Shown: positions 53,632 through 64,000, counted from the first letter of the stretch. The stretch is 64,000 nucleotides of DNA from Pectobacterium brasiliense (GCF_013449685.1 NZ_JACDSF010000028.1:120827-184826); one strand, 5' to 3'. Notes: a model not told the origin generated them from the sequence alone. Numbers and translations are program-made.

Positions 53632-54738
53632 TCACCACACGCGATTGGCGATATCCACGACAAGCTTCAGCTTATTCCACTGCTGCTCTTCCGTCAGGCT
53701 GTTGCCCTCTTCCGTTGAAGCAAAGCCACACTGCGGGCTCAGGCAAATCTGGCTGAGATCGACATATTTTGCCGCTTCCGCGATGCGCGCCTGCACGACT
53801 TCTGCCTCTTCCAGCTCACCGTTCTTCGTCGTGATCAGCCCCAGCACCACCTGCTGATGGCCTGGCTTCACAAAACGCAGCGGCTCAAATCCACCGGCTC
53901 TCTCGGTATCATATTCCAGGAAGAACGCATCAACATTCACTTCGCCAAACAGAATTTCTGCCACAGGCTCGTACCCGCCTTCGGAAATCCAGGTTGAACG
54001 GAAATTACCGCGACAAACGTGTAAACCGATAACCAGATCCGCAGGCTTATCAGCCAGCGCTTTGTTCAGCACATCAGCATAGGTTCGCGCCAGCTGTGCC
54101 GGATCTTCGCCACGTTCACGGATCTGGCGTTTTTGATCGTCAGAGCACAGGTAGGCCCATACGGTGTCATCCAGTTGCAGGAAGCGACAACCTGCATCAT
54201 AAAATGCGTGAATCGCATCGCGCCAGGTTTGTGCCAAATCGTCGAAATAGTCCGCCAGATCGGGATAAACAGTCGCATCAATCGCTTTGCGGCCGCCGCG
54301 GAAATGCATCACGCTAGGGCTTGGAATCGTCATTTTAGCGACAGCATCGCCAGAAATGCTGTTCAGATAACGGAAATGATCGAGCATCGGATGCTGGGGA
54401 TTGAAACTCACTTTATCCACGACGCGAATCGCATGGGATTTGGTCTGAATACCGTTGAATTGAATACCGTGATCGGCTTCGTAGCGCTCCACACCGTTCA
54501 AATCAGCAAAGAAGTCGAAATGCCACCAGGCACGACGCAGTTCACCATCCGTCACAACCTGCAAGCCCGCTTCACGCTGTTTTTCTACCACCCGCAGAAT
54601 CTCACGATCTTCTATGTTACGCAGTGAAACGTCATCAATCTCACCCGCCTGATGCTGAAGACGTGCTTCCTTAATCGCTGCAGGACGCAAGAAACTGCCG
54701 ACGCTATCGGCACGGAAAGGGGATAAGGTATTCGCCAT
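53632..54738 (-). CDS. MetE C-terminal-domain-like methyltransferase
   Basis: 368 residues from MANTLSPFRADSVGSFLR; the SD CAGGAGCGA precedes this ATG. A single cobalamin-independent methionine synthase catalytic barrel, without the MetE N-terminal half. The zinc ligands are in place: His and Cys in GLHVCRGNFRS, Glu in AFFLEYDTE, and Cys in LSPQCGFAS. It resembles the B. subtilis YxjG/YxjH group, thought to make methionine from homocysteine with a methyl donor other than the polyglutamyl folate. A MetR-like site lies upstream. Precise donor unknown. Confidence 0.87.
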   Translation of the reverse strand: MANTLSPFRADSVGSFLRPAAIKEARLQHQAGEIDDVSLRNIEDREILRVVEKQREAGLQVVTDGELRRAWWHFDFFADLNGVERYEADHGIQFNGIQTKSHAIRVVDKVSFNPQHPMLDHFRYLNSISGDAVAKMTIPSPSVMHFRGGRKAIDATVYPDLADYFDDLAQTWRDAIHAFYDAGCRFLQLDDTVWAYLCSDDQKRQIRERGEDPAQLARTYADVLNKALADKPADLVIGLHVCRGNFRSTWISEGGYEPVAEILFGEVNVDAFFLEYDTERAGGFEPLRFVKPGHQQVVLGLITTKNGELEEAEVVQARIAEAAKYVDLSQICLSPQCGFASTEEGNSLTEEQQWNKLKLVVDIANRVW

Positions 54739-54913
54739 ATGTCGCTCCTGACATGTTGCCAGCACCGATCTTCGGGAAAGAAGCGTACTGACAGATAGTT
54801 TCAATATGAAATATTTGCCCAGAGAGATAGTTACATTTAATCTTATTTAGCCATCTGGACGTCTAAATTTAGAACTATCCTGTCACGTGGCGAATCACAG
54901 GGCAATGGAAGAA

Positions 54914-54952
54914 TTTTCACGTCACGTGAAGAAAGTTCATGTGACGTGAAAA
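54914..54952. promoter_or_regulatory. 17-bp hairpin enclosing a MetR-type site
   Basis: 54914-54930 and 54936-54952 are complementary at 16 of 17 positions around GAAAG. The junction reads TGAAGAAAGTTCA (54927-54939), fitting MetR's TGAANNWNNTTCA. It is ~175 bp upstream of the MetE-like start and 29 bp past the end of the PstS-like gene, so it may also terminate the pho operon. Confidence 0.55.
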
Positions 54953-54980
54953 CATCGTAAATTCGTAGGGGAAAGAGGAA

Positions 54981-55919
54981 CTATTGCGGCAGGCCAATCA
55001 GCTGACGTGCCTGACGACGCGTTTCTTCCGGCAGTGGCAAATAGCCATCCTGATTCACCAGCCCTTGCCCCGTTTCGGACAGCACGCGATCTAAAAATGC
55101 CGCCGTCAACGCTTCCAGCGGTTGGCTGGGCGCTTTGTTTACATAGATATAGAGATAGCGGGTGTAAGGGTATAAACCACTGCGGATATTTTCAGTCGAG
55201 GGATAAATGTAGTCGGTGCCTTGTGCGGCTAACGGCAGCATTCTCACGCCGCTGGTACGAAAACCCACGCTGGCATAGCCGATGGCATCGGTTGACGCCG
55301 CAACCGCTTGTACCACAGACGCTGAACCCGGCAGCTCATTCACCTGAGGAAGGAAATCGCCACGGCATAGCGCCTTTTGCTTAAAGAACCCATAGGTTCC
55401 CGACGCAGAGTTTCGCCCATAGCGCAGTAGCGTGCGCTTTTCCCAACTGCCGTGCAGGCCGACATCACCCCACTGCTTTATCGGCTGATGGTTACCGCAG
55501 CGCTGCGTAATTGAAAAGATGGCGTCCAACTGCGACAAGTTCAGCCCAGGTAGCGGGTTATCCTGATTGACCAACACAACCAGCGCATCCATTGCCACCG
55601 GCACCGCCAGCGGCGGATAACCATAGTGCTGCACGAACGCCTCAATTTCGCTGGCCTTCATCGCCCTGCTCATCGGCCCAAGCTGCGCGGCACCGGATGC
55701 CAGAGACGTCGGCGCAGAGGACGACCCGGCGGCCTGAATCTGTAAATTCACGTTCGGGTAATGCTGGCTGAAATCCGCCGCCCAAAAGGCCATCAGGTTA
55801 GCCAGCGTATCCGACCCCGCGCTGGAGAGGTTACCCGCCAGCATCTGACGAGGCTGTGCGGAGCACAACGCGCTGAGCAGCAGTAAAAAAGCGCCCGCAA
55901 TACGAGTGGCGGATGTCAT
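54981..55919 (-). CDS. PstS-like phosphate-binding periplasmic protein
   Basis: 312 residues. A signal peptide ends near LCSAQP (about residue 22); there is no proper lipobox. The PstS phosphate-binding elements are present: SSAGSDTLANL, QAAGSSSAP, and YGRNSASGTYGFFKQKAL with the Arg and SGT that grip phosphate. It lies 15 bp past phoR on the same strand, with no pstCAB genes, so it looks like a third gene of the phoBR operon. It may sense phosphate, or lend binding protein to PstCAB elsewhere. Role is inferred. Confidence 0.82.
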   Translation of the reverse strand: MTSATRIAGAFLLLLSALCSAQPRQMLAGNLSSAGSDTLANLMAFWAADFSQHYPNVNLQIQAAGSSSAPTSLASGAAQLGPMSRAMKASEIEAFVQHYGYPPLAVPVAMDALVVLVNQDNPLPGLNLSQLDAIFSITQRCGNHQPIKQWGDVGLHGSWEKRTLLRYGRNSASGTYGFFKQKALCRGDFLPQVNELPGSASVVQAVAASTDAIGYASVGFRTSGVRMLPLAAQGTDYIYPSTENIRSGLYPYTRYLYIYVNKAPSQPLEALTAAFLDRVLSETGQGLVNQDGYLPLPEETRRQARQLIGLPQ

Positions 55920-55934
55920 CGATAGCGTCTTCCG

Positions 55935-57257
55935 TCAGGCTGAAGGTTTCACCGTATTTTCAGCCAGAGAGGCAGGGACAATCAACCGATTCGGCAACGT
56001 AAAGACAAAACGTGAGCCCAGACCATCCTCACTCATGATCTCCAGACGAGAATCATGATGGCTGAGCGCATGCTTAACAATCGCCAGACCCAGTCCGCTG
56101 CCGCCCGTTTGTCGTGAGCGCGCCTTATCCACCCGATAAAAGCGTTCCGTCAGGCGCGGCAAGTGCTCGGCCGCAATGCCTGGCCCGTTATCACTGACCT
56201 GAAATTGCGCGCCCTGTGGGATCTTCTGCCAGCAGACTTCGATACGCGTTCCCGCTGGCGTATGGTTGACCGCGTTATACACCAAATTGGATACCGCACT
56301 GCGCAACTGTTCTTCATTACCAAACACGCGGAGGCTTTCATTCACACGAAAGACGATCTCATGACGCCCCTGACTCAGCGTCTGCGCTTCACGCTGCAAT
56401 ACGCGCAGCATCAACGGAATATCGACCTTTTCATTCAGATCGATTGCCGTTGCCGCCTCAATACGGGACAGGGTCAGCAACTGTTTGACCAGCCCGTCCA
56501 TGCGGCGGGTCTGCTCCTGCATGGTATTCAGCGCTTTTCCGCGTAACGCCGCATCCAGCGTTTCTTCCTGCATCATTTCCAGATAGCCCTGCAACACCGT
56601 CAGCGGCGTACGCAGTTCATGGCTCACGTTGGCAAAAAAGTTACGTCTGGCGCCTTCAAGCTGGTGCATTTGCGTAATATCACGCGCCACCATCAATAGC
56701 TGGCCTTCGGAATAGGGCATCACGCGGAATTCAACATGGTGGGAATTATTCAACTGCAGCGTGAGAGGACGGCTAAAATCCTGTCCTTTCATGTAATTCG
56801 TGAATTCGGGATAACGCAATAAGTTGAGGATATTCTGACCGTTATCCTCCGGCCAGCGGAAATTCAGCAGGTGCTGCGCCAGATGATTACACCAAAAGAT
56901 CGTTCCTTCTTCGGTAGTGATCACCACCGCATCGGGCAAGGATTCGGCACCGCTGCGAAAGCGCTTGATCAGGAGCGCTAGCTCACGGCGTCGGCGTCGA
57001 TTACGCAGTTGCATCTGATAGAGCCCGTAAAACAGCGGTTCCCAACTCCAACGGCCGGGCGGCGGCGTCATGCTGCGGTCAACCCACAGCCAATAAGAGA
57101 GTTTTAGCTGGTTATAAAAATTCCAGCACAGTAAGCCTAATACGGCGACCAGCAGAAACCAGGGCAGATAGCCAAAAATCAGCCCCAGCAGTAAAGCGGG
57201 CAAACAAAAAAAAGCTAGCTCCAATGCCAGCCTTTTCCAGGATAAACGTTCTAGCAC
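55935..57257 (-). CDS. phoR: Phosphate regulon sensor kinase PhoR
   Basis: 440 residues (E. coli 431). Two N-terminal helices (about 9-45), a short charged linker, a PAS domain (about 95-190), then HisKA with the phosphorylated His213 in [13 protein letters not shown], and the HATPase with [17 protein letters not shown] and [10 protein letters not shown]. Senses phosphate limitation via PstSCAB-PhoU and phosphorylates PhoB. 27 bp downstream of phoB. Confidence 0.98.
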   Translation of the reverse strand: MLERLSWKRLALELAFFCLPALLLGLIFGYLPWFLLVAVLGLLCWNFYNQLKLSYWLWVDRSMTPPPGRWSWEPLFYGLYQMQLRNRRRRRELALLIKRFRSGAESLPDAVVITTEEGTIFWCNHLAQHLLNFRWPEDNGQNILNLLRYPEFTNYMKGQDFSRPLTLQLNNSHHVEFRVMPYSEGQLLMVARDITQMHQLEGARRNFFANVSHELRTPLTVLQGYLEMMQEETLDAALRGKALNTMQEQTRRMDGLVKQLLTLSRIEAATAIDLNEKVDIPLMLRVLQREAQTLSQGRHEIVFRVNESLRVFGNEEQLRSAVSNLVYNAVNHTPAGTRIEVCWQKIPQGAQFQVSDNGPGIAAEHLPRLTERFYRVDKARSRQTGGSGLGLAIVKHALSHHDSRLEIMSEDGLGSRFVFTLPNRLIVPASLAENTVKPSA

Positions 57258-57284
57258 GTTAATGTGTCTCCGGTTACGTTCACC

Positions 57285-57974
57285 TCAGTAACGCGTTGAA
57301 AAACGGTAGCCCGTTCCCCGAACGGTTTGTACCATTTTGTCATGTCCGCTGGTTTCCAGCGCCTTACGCAGGCGACGAATATGGACGTCGACAGTACGAT
57401 CCTCAACATAAACGTTAGTGCCCCAAACATGATTCAGCAACTGTTCCCGGCTATAAACACGTTCAGGATGCGTCATAAAGAAATGTAGCAGTTTAAATTC
57501 CGTCGGCCCCATGTCCAACGCGTGCTCTTCGGTCGTCACGCGATGTGAGGAAGGATCAAGGCTCAGTCCACGCATTTCAATCATTTCTTCCACTGCCATC
57601 GGTGAAATGCGGCGCATGACGGCTTTGATACGCGCTACCAACTCTTTGGGTGAAAACGGTTTGGTAATGTAATCATCCGCCCCTACTTCAAGCCCACGCA
57701 CGCGGTCTTCTTCTTCGCCGCGCGCGGTTAACATCATCACCGGAATATCACGCGTCAGCGCCTCGCGCTTCATATGCTTGATGAATTGCAGGCCCGACCC
57801 GCCTGGCAGCATCCAGTCCAATAGCACCAGTTCCGGGAATGGCTCCGACAGTTGCGTTACCGCGCTGTCATAGTCTTCAGCTTCAACGGGTTGATAACCA
57901 TTTTGTTCCAGTACAAAGCAGACCATTTCACGAATTGGTGCTTCATCTTCCACGACTAATATGCGTTTTGCCAT
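57285..57974 (-). CDS. phoB: Phosphate regulon response regulator PhoB
   Basis: 229 residues, same as E. coli. Receiver domain with phospho-acceptor Asp53 (LLDWMLPG) and KPF lysine (YITKPFSP), then an OmpR-type winged-helix DNA-binding domain with RRLRKALE and VRGTGYRF. Activates the Pho regulon, including its own operon through the pho box upstream. Start and length are standard. Confidence 0.99.
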   Translation of the reverse strand: MAKRILVVEDEAPIREMVCFVLEQNGYQPVEAEDYDSAVTQLSEPFPELVLLDWMLPGGSGLQFIKHMKREALTRDIPVMMLTARGEEEDRVRGLEVGADDYITKPFSPKELVARIKAVMRRISPMAVEEMIEMRGLSLDPSSHRVTTEEHALDMGPTEFKLLHFFMTHPERVYSREQLLNHVWGTNVYVEDRTVDVHIRRLRKALETSGHDKMVQTVRGTGYRFSTRY

Positions 57975-58024
57975 TGTTAATCCTGTCGTTAATCATCGTC
58001 GCTGTTAGCAGGCGGAGGCATTAT

Positions 58025-58053
58025 GCGTCAGTTTTATGACAGATTTATGAAAA
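58025..58053 (-). promoter_or_regulatory. Pho box of phoBR
   Basis: On the minus strand the PhoB repeat CTGTCATAAAACTGACGC (58042-58025) is preceded by TTTTCATAAAT, giving three 11-bp-spaced direct half-sites nearly identical to the E. coli phoB promoter. A CATAAT -10 follows at about 58023-58018. Confidence 0.88.
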
Positions 58054-58267
58054 ACGCACGGACCGCTCTGCACGATTGTTACAGCGCGTACATCTGATTT
58101 TTCGAGCCGCTTTCCAAACGTCTGATTCCACCGCGACAGCCGCCATCCCTGCTATATATAATCATGGCATTACGATGACAAAGCACCAGGGCGACGCCCC
58201 CCCTTTCACATAATAAATAATGACAACGTCATCCACCGCCATGCGGTATGAATACCGAGAGAACACA

Positions 58268-59506
58268 ATGCGCATTATCCACACCGCCGATTGGCATTTA
58301 GGACAATATTTTTATACCAAAAGCCGCGCTGCTGAGCATCAGGCTTTTCTGAACTGGCTTATTGTTCAGGTGGAACACCATCAGGTCGATGCCATTATCG
58401 TTGCTGGCGATATTTTTGATAACGGCTCGCCTCCCAGCTATGCGCGGGAAATGTATTATAGCTTCGTGGTCGCGCTACAGCGCACAGGCTGCCAGCTCAT
58501 CGTTCTCGGCGGTAACCACGATTCTGTCGCGATGCTAAATGAATCTCGCGAGCTGCTGGCCTGCCTGAACACGCAAGTGATTGCTTGTGCCAGCGACGAT
58601 CCAGCCCAACAGGTGCTCCTGCTGGAAAACCGTCAAAGGCAGCCGGGCGCCCTGCTCTGCGCGATTCCATTTTTACGTCCACGTGATGTGTTAACCAGTA
58701 AAGCCGGGCAATCTGGGGATGAAAAACAGCTGGCGCTACAGGAAGCGATTACCGCGCACTACCAGCAATGTTATCAACTAGCTTGTCAAAAACGCGATGA
58801 ACTTGGCCTGCCGCTGCCGATTATTGCAACTGGGCACCTGACGACGATTGGCGCAACCGCCTCAGAATCCGTACGCGATATCTATATTGGAACGCTCGAT
58901 GCCTTTCCTGCACAGGCTTTTCCGCCTGCGGATTATATCGCGCTCGGCCATATTCACCGCCCGCAGCGCGTGACCCAAAGCGAGCACATTCGCTACAGCG
59001 GTTCGCCCATCCCATTGAGTTTTGATGAGCTAAACAGCGAGAAATCCGTCTGTCTGGTGAGCTTTGCACCTGACGCGTTACCGCAAACGCCTCCGCAGAT
59101 AGACATCCTGCCAATTCCCATGACTCAGCCGATGCAGCTGATTAAAGGTAGCCTGAGCGATATTGAACAACAGTTGAGCACCTTCAAGAACCATCAGGGC
59201 GATAAACCCGTGTGGTTGGATATCGAGATCAACACGCAAGATTATCTGAGCGACATGCAAAAACGCATTCAGGCGATGACCGAGAACCTGCCCGTGGAGG
59301 TACTGCTGCTGCGCCGCACGCGTGAACAGCGCCTACAGGCAATTACCCGACAGGACAAGGAAACGCTAAACGAACTGAGCGTACATGACGTTTTTGAACG
59401 TCGTCTGGTAACGGAGACAGATATGGAAGATAGCCGCCAACAGCGGGTTCGAACGCTGTTTAATCAGGTTATTGATGAACTGGAAAATAGCGAGACGGCC
59501 AAATGA
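58268..59506 (+). CDS. sbcD: Nuclease SbcCD subunit D
   Basis: Mre11-type Mn-dependent nuclease that cuts hairpin and palindromic DNA with SbcC. 412 residues from [15 protein letters not shown] (metal ligands Asp-His of motif I); an upstream frame extension is rejected. Other motifs: [23 protein letters not shown] and ALGHIHRPQ. The stop overlaps sbcC by 4 bp (ATGA). A -10-like TATAAT is at 58157-58162. Confidence 0.97.
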   Translation: MRIIHTADWHLGQYFYTKSRAAEHQAFLNWLIVQVEHHQVDAIIVAGDIFDNGSPPSYAREMYYSFVVALQRTGCQLIVLGGNHDSVAMLNESRELLACLNTQVIACASDDPAQQVLLLENRQRQPGALLCAIPFLRPRDVLTSKAGQSGDEKQLALQEAITAHYQQCYQLACQKRDELGLPLPIIATGHLTTIGATASESVRDIYIGTLDAFPAQAFPPADYIALGHIHRPQRVTQSEHIRYSGSPIPLSFDELNSEKSVCLVSFAPDALPQTPPQIDILPIPMTQPMQLIKGSLSDIEQQLSTFKNHQGDKPVWLDIEINTQDYLSDMQKRIQAMTENLPVEVLLLRRTREQRLQAITRQDKETLNELSVHDVFERRLVTETDMEDSRQQRVRTLFNQVIDELENSETAK

Positions 59507-62500
59507 AGATTCTCAGTCTGCGCTTAAAAAACCTTAATGCGTTGAAAGGCGAATGGAAGATCGATTTCACGCAGGAGCCATTTTCCAGCAACGGCTTATT
59601 TGCCATTACCGGCCCGACCGGCGCGGGGAAAACCACGCTGCTAGATGCGATCTGTCTGGCGCTGTACCACGAAACACCACGGCTTGGCCTGCTTTCCGCC
59701 AGCCAGAATGACCTGATGACGCGTAACACCGCTGAGTGCCTTGCCGAAGTCGAGTTTGAGGTGAAAGGCGTCGGATATCGCGCCTTCTGGAGCCAGCGTC
59801 GGGCAAGAAACGCCCCAGACGGCAATTTGCAGTCTCCAAAGGCCGAACTTGCGCTCATTGAAGACGGCAAGATTCTGTGTGAAAAGCTCAATGATAAGAA
59901 AGAGATGATCACGCAGCTCACTGGGCTGGATTTCGGCCGCTTCACGCGATCCATGATGCTGTCACAAGGCCAGTTTGCCGCCTTCCTCAACGCCAAAGCA
60001 GACGACCGAGCGGAACTGCTGGAAGAGCTGACAGGCACGGACATTTACGGCCTGATTTCCGAACGCGTCTATAACAAGTACAAGCAGGCAAACGTCGCAC
60101 TGAGCACGCTACAGGCGCGCGCATCAGGCATTCAGCTTTTAACCGACGACCAGCGTCAGCAGGTGGAAGAACAGCTTGCTGAGCTGCTCCAGCAAGAGCA
60201 ACGGGGCAACATCGAACGTGAGCAAGCGCTGACTACGCTGCGCTGGTTTGAGCAACTGACGCAGCAGCACACGCAGCGAACCAACACGCAGGCGCAACAT
60301 GCAAGCGCCGAATCCGCCATTCAGCAGGCTAAACCGCAGCTCGACAGGTTAACTCACAGCGAACCGGCAGAAAAACTGAGGCCACTACATCAGGAACGAG
60401 AGCGCTATCGACAGGAATCTCTCACGCTGGCACAGCGTATTGAACAACTGACCGGGAAGCAGGCCGCCGAACAGTTCACGTTAACCGCGCTACGCCAGCA
60501 GGAAGAAAAAGCCGAGCGGGATGTGAGCGAGCACAAACGGGTACGGCAGCAGCAAGAGCAGGTAATCAACAAACAGGTGGTGCCACTTGACCATCGCATT
60601 GCCACGCTGGAGCAGCAAAAAGCGCAGCAGCAGGACGAACTGGCAAAAACGCAGGCTCGTCTGCACGCCGATGAAAGTAAACAAACCCAGACGGCAGCGG
60701 AACAGCAGCAGGCTACACAGCAGCTTGAACAGATCCAGTCTTACCGCCAGCAACACGCGCATCATCAGCAGTGGGGAGAACAACTTCCTCTGTGGCGCAC
60801 CCAGTTTCGGCAATTGCGCCAGCTTCAGGGCGAGCAAGAGAAGCTGAAGCAAAAACAGGCGCAACATACCGCACAGTCGACAACGCTACAGCAAGAAACG
60901 GTGACCCTGGCAGCACAGCAGCGTGAACAACAAGCGATCGTTGATGCTGCCCGTCAGCAGTTCATGCAACACGATGAAACACGGCAACAGCAGGAAGCGC
61001 ACCAGCCGCTTTCCATCCTGCACCAGCGGTTCAATCAACGCATTGACCAGCATGCTGAACGCCAACGACTCGCGACAATCAGCGACCAGTTCCAGCGTCT
61101 GCATGTTCGCAAGCAACAGTACCTCGCCAAACAGAATGAGATACAAGGGCATATCAGCCAGTCAGAAATCTTAAAGAAACAGCAGCAATCCGAGCATGAG
61201 CAGCGAAGCCAGCATCTGGTCGATCTGGAAACGGTGCATCGGCAGGAAGAGCGTATCGTTAAGCTGGAAGCCGAACGCCAGCGGCTACAGGCCAGAGAAG
61301 CGTGCCCGCTATGTGGTTCAACCGAGCATCCAGCCATCGAACGCTATCAGGCGCTGCAACCGTCTGAAACCCAGCAGCGACTGACGGCGCTACAGCAGGA
61401 CGTGAACCAGTTAACGACAGCGCTGGCAAATACGGCTGCACAGTTGGCCTCGCTAGCGCAACAGCGGGAACTGTTGCAACAGGAGATCGCTCAGATCGAT
61501 AGCGAGCATCACACCCTGCTGCAAGAGTGGCAAGAGGTCAGTGAGCGCTTACAAGTTAACTACACGTTGGAACAACCAGATGAGGTCGCAGCCTGGCTTG
61601 CGCAGAATGAAGCTGAAGAACAGGCTATTCGACAACAGATTACCGCACGCGAGCAATTGCAAAAACAGTGGCAGGAAAGTAAGGATTTACTGACTGCCGC
61701 AGAGGCATTGCAGCGGGAACTCGACCAGAAAATCGCGCTGAATACCCAGCAGCAAGCCTCGCTAAACGTTACGCAGCAAGAACTCGATCAATCGCTGCAA
61801 AACGTGCACCAGCAGATCACGCAGCATACTCAGGAAATCACGCAGACGCTGGCAACCTTAAACCTTCCTCTGCCTGAGGCCGATGCCCAGAACGACTGGC
61901 TGGCTCAGCGCGAGAATGAGTGGCAAGACTGGAAAATCAAAGAGCAGGAGCAATCTCGCCTAGCTCCTCTCTTAGCCACGCTACAAAGCGATCTTCACCA
62001 TCTGAATCGCAGCGTGACAGAGGCCAGACAACTGATCCAAACACAGCAACAGCAGTTGGAACAGTACCTCACGCAACTCAACACAAGCCAACAAGAGCGG
62101 CAGGCGTTGTTTGGGGACAGGCAGATCGCTACCGTGCGCGAACAGCTACAGCGAACCAGCCAGCAGTACGACGATGCACTCAGGCTAGCCCTGTCAGCTC
62201 GTCAGCAAACCGAAACGACGTTAAGCCGTCTAACGGGAGAGCTGGCTAGCACGCAACAGCAATATGAACAGAGCACGCGCCAGCATGAGAGTGCTATCGA
62301 ACGCTTTACTCAGGCGTTGCAACAAAGCACTTTCGCCGATGAAACCACGTTCCTCAATGCGTTGCTTGATGAGCAGGAACGCCAGACGTTGCAGACGTGG
62401 AAGGAAGAACTATCTCAGCGTTTGCAGCAGGCGGCGGCACTTCACCAGCAGGCTGAACGTGAGCTGCTCGCCCATCAACAAAAGCGCCCCGCTTCCCTGA

Positions 62501-63186
62501 CGGAAGACGCCACACAAGAAGCGGTACAGCAGCAGTTGACAGCGCTGGATGAAACGCTGAAAACCAACCTGCGGCAACAGGGCGAGTTCCAGCGTCAGTT
62601 GGCTGACGATAAACAACAGCGCCAGAATCAGCAGGATTTGCTCAATGAGATCGCCCAAAGTCAGCAAATGTATGACGACTGGAGCTGTCTTAATACGCTC
62701 ATTGGTTCACAAAGCGGGCATAAATTCCGTAAGTTTGCTCAGGGGCTAACGTTGGACCATCTGGTTTATCTCGCCAATCTCCAGCTTTCCCGCCTGCACG
62801 GGCGCTATATGCTGAAACGTAAACCCGGTGACGATCTGGAGCTGCTGGTGATGGATACCTGGCAAGCGGACGCCGAGCGTGATACGCGCACACTGTCCGG
62901 CGGCGAGAGCTTCTTAGTGAGTTTGTCGCTGGCGCTGGCGCTCTCCGATTTGGTCAGCCACAAAGCCAGCATCGACTCGCTGTTTCTGGATGAAGGCTTC
63001 GGCACGCTGGATGCCGAGACGCTGGATATCGCACTGGATGCCCTCGATAACCTGAACGCCTCCGGTAAAACCATCGGCGTCATTAGTCATGTCGAAGCCA
63101 TGAAAGAGCGTATTCCGGTACAGATCAAAGTGCAGAAGATTAACGGGCTGGGCGTCAGCCGGCTGGCACCGCAGTACGCCGTTTAA
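59503..63186 (+). CDS. sbcC: Nuclease SbcCD subunit C
   Basis: Rad50-type SMC ATPase, 1227 residues (E. coli 1048, so clearly longer). Walker [12 protein letters not shown] near residue 36, the Rad50 zinc hook CPLC at 601-604 between two very long Gln-rich coiled coils, the signature [17 protein letters not shown] and Walker [13 protein letters not shown] at the C-terminus. It forms the SbcCD complex with the upstream gene product and processes stalled forks and hairpins. The extra length lies in the coiled-coil arms. Confidence 0.97.
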   Translation: MKILSLRLKNLNALKGEWKIDFTQEPFSSNGLFAITGPTGAGKTTLLDAICLALYHETPRLGLLSASQNDLMTRNTAECLAEVEFEVKGVGYRAFWSQRRARNAPDGNLQSPKAELALIEDGKILCEKLNDKKEMITQLTGLDFGRFTRSMMLSQGQFAAFLNAKADDRAELLEELTGTDIYGLISERVYNKYKQANVALSTLQARASGIQLLTDDQRQQVEEQLAELLQQEQRGNIEREQALTTLRWFEQLTQQHTQRTNTQAQHASAESAIQQAKPQLDRLTHSEPAEKLRPLHQERERYRQESLTLAQRIEQLTGKQAAEQFTLTALRQQEEKAERDVSEHKRVRQQQEQVINKQVVPLDHRIATLEQQKAQQQDELAKTQARLHADESKQTQTAAEQQQATQQLEQIQSYRQQHAHHQQWGEQLPLWRTQFRQLRQLQGEQEKLKQKQAQHTAQSTTLQQETVTLAAQQREQQAIVDAARQQFMQHDETRQQQEAHQPLSILHQRFNQRIDQHAERQRLATISDQFQRLHVRKQQYLAKQNEIQGHISQSEILKKQQQSEHEQRSQHLVDLETVHRQEERIVKLEAERQRLQAREACPLCGSTEHPAIERYQALQPSETQQRLTALQQDVNQLTTALANTAAQLASLAQQRELLQQEIAQIDSEHHTLLQEWQEVSERLQVNYTLEQPDEVAAWLAQNEAEEQAIRQQITAREQLQKQWQESKDLLTAAEALQRELDQKIALNTQQQASLNVTQQELDQSLQNVHQQITQHTQEITQTLATLNLPLPEADAQNDWLAQRENEWQDWKIKEQEQSRLAPLLATLQSDLHHLNRSVTEARQLIQTQQQQLEQYLTQLNTSQQERQALFGDRQIATVREQLQRTSQQYDDALRLALSARQQTETTLSRLTGELASTQQQYEQSTRQHESAIERFTQALQQSTFADETTFLNALLDEQERQTLQTWKEELSQRLQQAAALHQQAERELLAHQQKRPASLTEDATQEAVQQQLTALDETLKTNLRQQGEFQRQLADDKQQRQNQQDLLNEIAQSQQMYDDWSCLNTLIGSQSGHKFRKFAQGLTLDHLVYLANLQLSRLHGRYMLKRKPGDDLELLVMDTWQADAERDTRTLSGGESFLVSLSLALALSDLVSHKASIDSLFLDEGFGTLDAETLDIALDALDNLNASGKTIGVISHVEAMKERIPVQIKVQKINGLGVSRLAPQYAV

Positions 63187-63189
63187 CCA

Positions 63190-63308
63190 TTACGCCTTCG
63201 GCCAGAGCCAGGCGGCTCCGCGTACCCCACTGGAGTCGCCGTGTATGGCCTGAAGCACGGGCGTTGGTAATCCACGGCAAATCCGGTGCCGGAGATAAAC
63301 GTTTCAAT
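63190..63308 (-). pseudogene. mak: Remnant of mak (fructokinase)
   Basis: Minus strand, two frames: [16 protein letters not shown] from 63308 down, then after a deletion and frameshift [17 protein letters not shown] followed by TAA at 63192-63190. Both match E. coli Mak ([16 protein letters not shown] in the middle, [17 protein letters not shown] at the end), which lies between sbcC and rdgC in E. coli. About 90 internal residues and the whole N-terminus are gone. The 5' edge meets an ERIC-like repeat. Confidence 0.88.
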
Positions 63309-63361
63309 ATAATTTGAGTCGTGCTGCCAACGCACATACAGCTTGAAGTATGACGGGTATA
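63308..63361 (+). repeat. Deletion-derivative ERIC
   Basis: Contains only the ends: a left-arm-like TATAATTTGAGTCG joined to the right arm GCCAACGCACATACAGCTTG, then AAGTATGACGGGTATA. The central ERIC dyad is missing. Right arm is near-identical to the copies at 41001 and 53249-53284. Confidence 0.82.
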
Positions 63362-63513
63362 ACTAGAAAAACCAATCAGTTGCCATTCAAAGCGTGATAG
63401 GTATTCCTCTGAATCTCGGTATTTTATTCCACATAACCGTCTCGAATTCGTTATCATGCGCGCAACATTACAAACCCGCGTGCAAACCTGCGCGCCCAGT
63501 CAGGGATAACACC
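63362..63513. other. rdgC leader
   Basis: Promoter and leader region of rdgC between the mini-ERIC and the ATG at 63514. No ORF seen; no confident -35/-10 pair picked out by eye. Confidence 0.4.
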
Positions 63514-64000
63514 ATGTTGTGGTTTAAGAACTTAATTATTTACCGCCTAAGCCGGGACAGCGTGCTGTCCAAAGATAACGTTTTGTCTGCGGACGAACTG
63601 GAAAAACAACTCAGTGCTTTCGCGTTCACCCCGTGCGGCAGTCAGGATATGATGAAAACGGGTTGGGTATCACCAATGGGATCCCATAGCGATGCCTTAA
63701 CGCACGTCGTTAATGGGCAAATCGTTATCTGCACCCGCAAAGAAGAAAAAATCCTGCCTTCCCCAGTCATCAAGCAAACCCTTCAGGCCAAAATCGAGCG
63801 TCTGGAAGCAGAGCAGCACCGCAAGCTGAAAAAAACCGAAAAAGACTCGCTGAAAGATGAAGTACTCCATAGCCTGCTGCCGCGTGCATTCAGCCGTTTC
63901 AGTCAAGTTTGGCTGTGGATCGATACGGTTAACGGCCTGATTATGGTCGATGCCGCCAGCGCCAAAAAAGCGGAAGATACGCTGGCGCTGTTGCGTAAAA
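63514..64000 (+). CDS. rdgC: Recombination-associated protein RdgC, 5' part
   Basis: The frame runs from ATG 63514 off the window end (162 full codons; E. coli RdgC is 303). N-terminus [15 protein letters not shown] matches the family, as do [17 protein letters not shown] and [17 protein letters not shown]. RdgC forms a ring on double-stranded DNA and limits RecA. In E. coli mak precedes it; here only a remnant does. Confidence 0.95.
   Translation, partial: MLWFKNLIIYRLSRDSVLSKDNVLSADELEKQLSAFAFTPCGSQDMMKTGWVSPMGSHSDALTHVVNGQIVICTRKEEKILPSPVIKQTLQAKIERLEAEQHRKLKKTEKDSLKDEVLHSLLPRAFSRFSQVWLWIDTVNGLIMVDAASAKKAEDTLALLRK

Noticed and set aside
63155-63457. 100-codon minus-strand ORF after sbcC
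   Set aside because: Runs through the mak remnant in the wrong frame and the ERIC; not a gene.

Overview
The window is enterobacterial chromosome, most likely a soft-rot Pectobacteriaceae genome close to Pectobacterium. This rests on near E. coli-level identity of the housekeeping proteins, the E. coli-like order tesB-amtB-glnK-mdl / tig-clpPX-lon-hupB-ppiD / bolA-ampG-cyo / thiI-ispA-dxs / nrdR-rib-nusB-thiL-pgpA / secDF-yajC-tgt-queA / brnQ-phoRB-sbcDC-rdgC, and the presence of ERIC elements. The genus is inference from memory of gene order; no search was run. No prophage, insertion sequence, CRISPR array, rRNA or tRNA gene was seen.

Layout. 1-6.1 kb: end of tesB, the glnK-amtB ammonium operon (sigma-54/NtrC type control region) and the mdlA-mdlB ABC exporter. 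6.1-8.1 kb: an Lrp-family regulator (DecR/CdsR type) divergent from a PLP-dependent cysteine desulfhydrase-like gene, where E. coli has cof. 8.2-9.9 kb: queC, fadM, ybaV. 9.9-19.7 kb: the proteostasis block ppiD, hupB, lon, clpX, clpP, tig, then bolA, all on the minus strand, with heat-shock-type promoters before lon and clpP. 20-27.4 kb: yajG-ampG (muropeptide recycling) and cyoABCDE (cytochrome bo3 oxidase). 27.6-31.1 kb: yajR, yajQ, panE, yajL. 31.2-36 kb: thiI opposed to xseB-ispA-dxs (isoprenoid precursor and thiamine-linked). 36-40.2 kb: nrdR-ribD-ribH-nusB-thiL-pgpA. 40.4-47.5 kb: yajI, the queA-tgt-yajC-secD-secF operon, acpH. 47.7-54.7 kb: accessory-flavoured section with a 2-Cys peroxiredoxin and a YbdG-type mechanosensitive channel where E. 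coli carries malZ, then proY, brnQ and a MetE C-domain-like methyltransferase. 55-58 kb: phoB-phoR followed by a PstS-like binding protein. 58.2-64 kb: sbcD-sbcC, a decayed mak (fructokinase) remnant, and the start of rdgC.

Most of the window is conserved core genome. The unusual signals are in the spacers: a canonical ERIC, an ERIC carrying a ~70-bp multi-hairpin insert, a second copy of that hairpin block elsewhere whose stems differ in sequence but keep pairing, a deletion-derivative ERIC lying exactly at the broken edge of the mak remnant, and several short degenerate tandem arrays (before the decR-like gene, before queC, between yajC and tgt). I did not find a clear new multi-gene system.
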